From Acrasis kona (Eukaryota > Heterolobosea > Eutetramitea > Acrasida > Acrasidae), in assembly GCA_026419775.2 (NCBI GenBank), contig JAOPGA020000288.1, positions 1 through 64,000 on the forward strand: a DNA stretch of 64,000 bases. The letters run 5' to 3'. The notes under the pieces are model-generated. The model was given only the letters and a program-made list of their open reading frames with translations, was not told the DNA's origin and made no database searches. The translations under genes and the position numbers were made by a program. Each line of letters opens with the position of its first letter. The first letter of the stretch is position 1. Positions 61,501-64,000 of the stretch are shown in pieces.

Positions 61501-63639
61501 ATGGATTCGGCACCGATTTTCGATGACATACCGGATGAGGTTTTGACGGAAATACTTTGTTACATGCCAACTAGATATGTGCTACTAACCATGACTAGTT
61601 GCAGACGTTTTCTCACCCTGGCAGCTTCGTTTCTACTAAATAACCGTGGAATAGACTACCTTCATCAACTGAACATTAAAATTCCATCAAAAGGCTTAAC
61701 GAGTCTCCTGAACTACATTTCACCAAATCAACTTTTTGTACTGTGTCTATACGAGGACGGGGCACTTAATTCATCTTGTTGGCCAGCCATCGTTGAATCC
61801 ATTTGGCGCAACAAGGACTCATTGCGTTCGTTAGGGCTAAACGTTCAAAATTTAACACCAAATGAACTCGAAATGTTTTCAGAACTACAAGTGCCCAATT
61901 TAAATACACTCAGAATGAAATTCAAACCAAATCAAGTCAACATAAACAACACAAACATCAATTCGATTTGGAAATTCACATCGAAATGTGAGTTGTTGGA
62001 AACATTATCATTAGAAACTCCCCAATTCATCAAAATAAATTATTCACAAGAAGAGTTCATAACAACGCTTTCGCGTTTGAAATCACTCAGCATGATTGGC
62101 TGCCTCATCGCTCAACCATTATCCATGATGGGAAGAGGACCCAACACCAGCCCCACTCAAGAATTAGTATACCAATCGCTCACTCAACTCTGTCCCAATC
62201 TACACACATTAAAAGCAAACTGCCATCAAGGTGGAATTGTCATTGATTTTTCCGACCCTAATGAAATATTACGTTTCGCAGGAGAATTAAACCACATTGA
62301 AGTCGGCGCGAGCATAATTAATTTCGTTAACCATGATCGTGTGGACTGGAATGAATTCTCGCTTCCGAAAATACATTGTGCACACATTCATGCTTCTCAT
62401 CAATTAAACGTACCTCCTAACGTGATTGTTCCGAAAATTGTACCAAACATTACTCAATTGGTCATTAATAAATATCTTATGGTTGCAAAATTTTTGAAGT
62501 ATTGTCGACAGTTAACAAGTGTTAAAATTGATACGGACACCAGTGTGTTATCTATCGAACAAGAAAAAGATGCTTTAGATGAGTTGGAAAGTATGAGTGC
62601 CTCTCACATGAAGTCATTATCCATTGTTAATTCTACCATGAGTTTAGATTATTTAGTTTGTCTAGTCACTGCGTGTCATAATTTGAAGAGACTTGATATT
62701 AATGAAGCCTCCTCGGTTGCAGGAACACGTACTTTCACAATGTGTCAAATTGAAAATATTAAAATAACCAACTGCTTTATGACATTGCCTACGATATTCT
62801 CGTTGGTTACTTCTTGTAGTGAACATTTAAGAATGCTTGAATTGAGTTATATAGATCCATACATACCGTGTGTACAAGTTGGTATTAAATTGTACGAGCC
62901 TGTTCTATTTCCTAATCTAAAATGTCTTTTATTAAATTTTGGTGAAAAGGTTCCCTCTCACCATGTGTCATTTGCTTTAGAAGAACTTTGTTCGTTTCAA
63001 TTGCCTTCTTTGAAAAGACTTGATTTGAAGAGCAGACAAGATAATGTTATTGATCAAGTAAATTTATTTTTAAAAGCTTGTCCACCTTTGTCTTGCCTAT
63101 CCATCTCTCAGTGTGATAATGACACGTTGGGAATCGTTTCAGGAAAAAGACACCATATGAAGCGAATTGATGTATTCCGTGGAGATATCACATTCAAGGG
63201 ACTACAACAGTTAACTGCAGAAGCGAGGCATGAACTGGAGAATTTGACCATCATGGAGATTTTGATTGACGACTTGAATGAATTTTGTGATTTTATCAAA
63301 GGTTGTCCGAACTTGAATACACTGAGCATCAACACGCGTAATACTGGTCCTACTGATCAACTTTTAATAAAGATTTCAGAGTACTGTCCTGCTCTTGAGT
63401 TCATAGTTATTGGTGGTAAGGGTCCTGAAATGAATTTAACGCATCAAGTGATGATTGACTTTATACAAGGTTTTCAATTACTCAAGTTGTTGGTGATGGA
63501 TGAGTGTCCATTGAATAAAAATGATATCAAGATGATTCAACATCACTGCAGGGAGGTTTTGTTGAGGCCAGCACCAAAATTAGTTTTATCCATCATGACA
63601 AAAAGGAATTTAGGAAAGAAATCATGTAATGTTTTGTAA
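61501..63639 (+). CDS. F-box / leucine-rich repeat protein
   Basis: 712 residues. An F-box at about residues 9-50 (DIPDEVLTEILCYMPTRYVL) precedes some twenty irregular leucine-rich repeats (e.g. SLSMIGCL, LSCLSISQC, LNTLSINTR). It is probably the substrate receptor of an SCF ubiquitin ligase, whose cullin would be deneddylated by CSN5. There are no introns. Confidence 0.85.
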   Translation: MDSAPIFDDIPDEVLTEILCYMPTRYVLLTMTSCRRFLTLAASFLLNNRGIDYLHQLNIKIPSKGLTSLLNYISPNQLFVLCLYEDGALNSSCWPAIVESIWRNKDSLRSLGLNVQNLTPNELEMFSELQVPNLNTLRMKFKPNQVNINNTNINSIWKFTSKCELLETLSLETPQFIKINYSQEEFITTLSRLKSLSMIGCLIAQPLSMMGRGPNTSPTQELVYQSLTQLCPNLHTLKANCHQGGIVIDFSDPNEILRFAGELNHIEVGASIINFVNHDRVDWNEFSLPKIHCAHIHASHQLNVPPNVIVPKIVPNITQLVINKYLMVAKFLKYCRQLTSVKIDTDTSVLSIEQEKDALDELESMSASHMKSLSIVNSTMSLDYLVCLVTACHNLKRLDINEASSVAGTRTFTMCQIENIKITNCFMTLPTIFSLVTSCSEHLRMLELSYIDPYIPCVQVGIKLYEPVLFPNLKCLLLNFGEKVPSHHVSFALEELCSFQLPSLKRLDLKSRQDNVIDQVNLFLKACPPLSCLSISQCDNDTLGIVSGKRHHMKRIDVFRGDITFKGLQQLTAEARHELENLTIMEILIDDLNEFCDFIKGCPNLNTLSINTRNTGPTDQLLIKISEYCPALEFIVIGGKGPEMNLTHQVMIDFIQGFQLLKLLVMDECPLNKNDIKMIQHHCREVLLRPAPKLVLSIMTKRNLGKKSCNVL

Positions 63640-63806
63640 ATGTTAGTTTATTGATTACTCTAACCACCTTGATCCAACACCGGAAATGTATATTGAATTT
63701 CCAAAAAATCCTGGCGTATGGTCGTGAACCTGCTTAAAGTCATCCCAGCAGTACTTATGTAGTGTTTTGTAAAATAATAAACTACTTTACAAATACTTCT
63801 TTTACA

Positions 63807-64000
63807 ATGTTAACTCTGCTGGATACAATCACAGGACACACAGACCGGGTTTGGTGTGCGGCATGGTCAAACGATGGACAATTCTTAGCGACGTGCAGTT
63901 CAGATAAAATGATCAAAATACACAAGTATGATGCAAATACAAATAAATGGAGGTGCAAACAAACTCTGGACGCACAGCACAGCAGAACTGTTAGGAGTGT
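63807..64000 (+). CDS. CIAO1: CIAO1-like WD40 protein, 5' part
   Basis: The gene runs off the window. The first 64 residues show one WD40 blade (GHTDRVWCAAWSNDGQFLAT, then MIKIHKY) and the start of the next, HSRTVRSV, which matches the HxRTVR motif of CIAO1/Cia1. That protein is part of the cytosolic Fe-S targeting complex (CIA). Confidence rests on the motif order. Confidence 0.75.
   Translation, partial: MLTLLDTITGHTDRVWCAAWSNDGQFLATCSSDKMIKIHKYDANTNKWRCKQTLDAQHSRTVRS

Noticed and set aside
1..64000. CRISPR arrays, prophage or bacterial operons
   Set aside because: Spliceosomal introns, nuclear-type genes and tRNAs with Pol III terminators show this is a eukaryotic nuclear region; no spaced repeats were seen.

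Overview
This 64 kb window is nuclear DNA of a unicellular eukaryote. Genes sit on both strands with 50-400 bp between them. Most multi-exon genes are split by very short GT-AG introns, mostly 34-46 nt, often with a CTAAC or CTAAT branch-like motif close to the 3' end. The gene content is a mixture of core eukaryotic genes and secreted or GPI-anchored Thr/Pro/Ser-rich proteins. Intron size, moderate AT richness and surface-protein style suggest a free-living amoeboid protist such as a heterolobosean (Acrasis/Naegleria type). That placement is inference only.

Layout. 1-626: 3' end of a repetitive Cys-rich GPI protein. 1027-6899: TPR protein, ASCC2-like CUE protein, a COX6A-like subunit divergent from ERG28, and an unknown nuclear protein. 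7235-8272: decayed non-LTR retroelement. 8355-15155: PPR protein, small gene, maltose O-acetyltransferase, Lines (LINS1) homologue, tail-anchored protein, DPP8/9-type peptidase. 15886-22697: coiled-coil membrane protein, CMC1-like twin CX9C protein, IWR1, sedolisin-like peptidase, ATP23 without a visible start, and a rhomboid protease whose last exon encodes a UBX-like domain. 22800-26164: tRNA-Leu(CAA), a nine-exon multipass membrane protein, tRNA-Arg(CCT). 26701-34970: secreted Cys-module protein, multi-TM protein, MARCH-type E3 ligase, TRM10, CSN5, a decayed secreted gene and a GPI-anchored propeller-like protein. 35134-44768: sterol desaturase-like hydroxylase, alpha-SNAP, nucleoside deaminase, GH87-like glucanase, RUN-RH (Rubicon/PLEKHM1-type) protein. 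44779-54819: secreted cyclophilin, small genes, WD40 and MORN proteins, ARL5, and a disordered protein with a repeated motif. 54893-64000: GH42-like secreted protein, cupredoxin, truncated oxygenase-like gene, DUF3431 protein, F-box/LRR protein and the start of CIAO1.

There is no operon logic. Several themes recur: ubiquitin and ERAD biology (CSN5, MARCH ligase, rhomboid-UBX, F-box), mitochondrial assembly (COX6A-like, CMC1-like, ATP23, PPR), membrane traffic (alpha-SNAP, ARL5, RUN-RH), and secreted carbohydrate-active or surface proteins.

The observations most worth following are: both tRNA genes carry 12-18 nt AT-rich insertions with T5 or T6 runs in the D-loop; a rhomboid protease is fused to an OTU1-like UBX domain; two head-to-head genes near 20.6 kb both lack their 5' ends; and several surface-protein genes show single-base frame breaks. 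Small multi-exon genes in the apparent gaps are modelled with low confidence.
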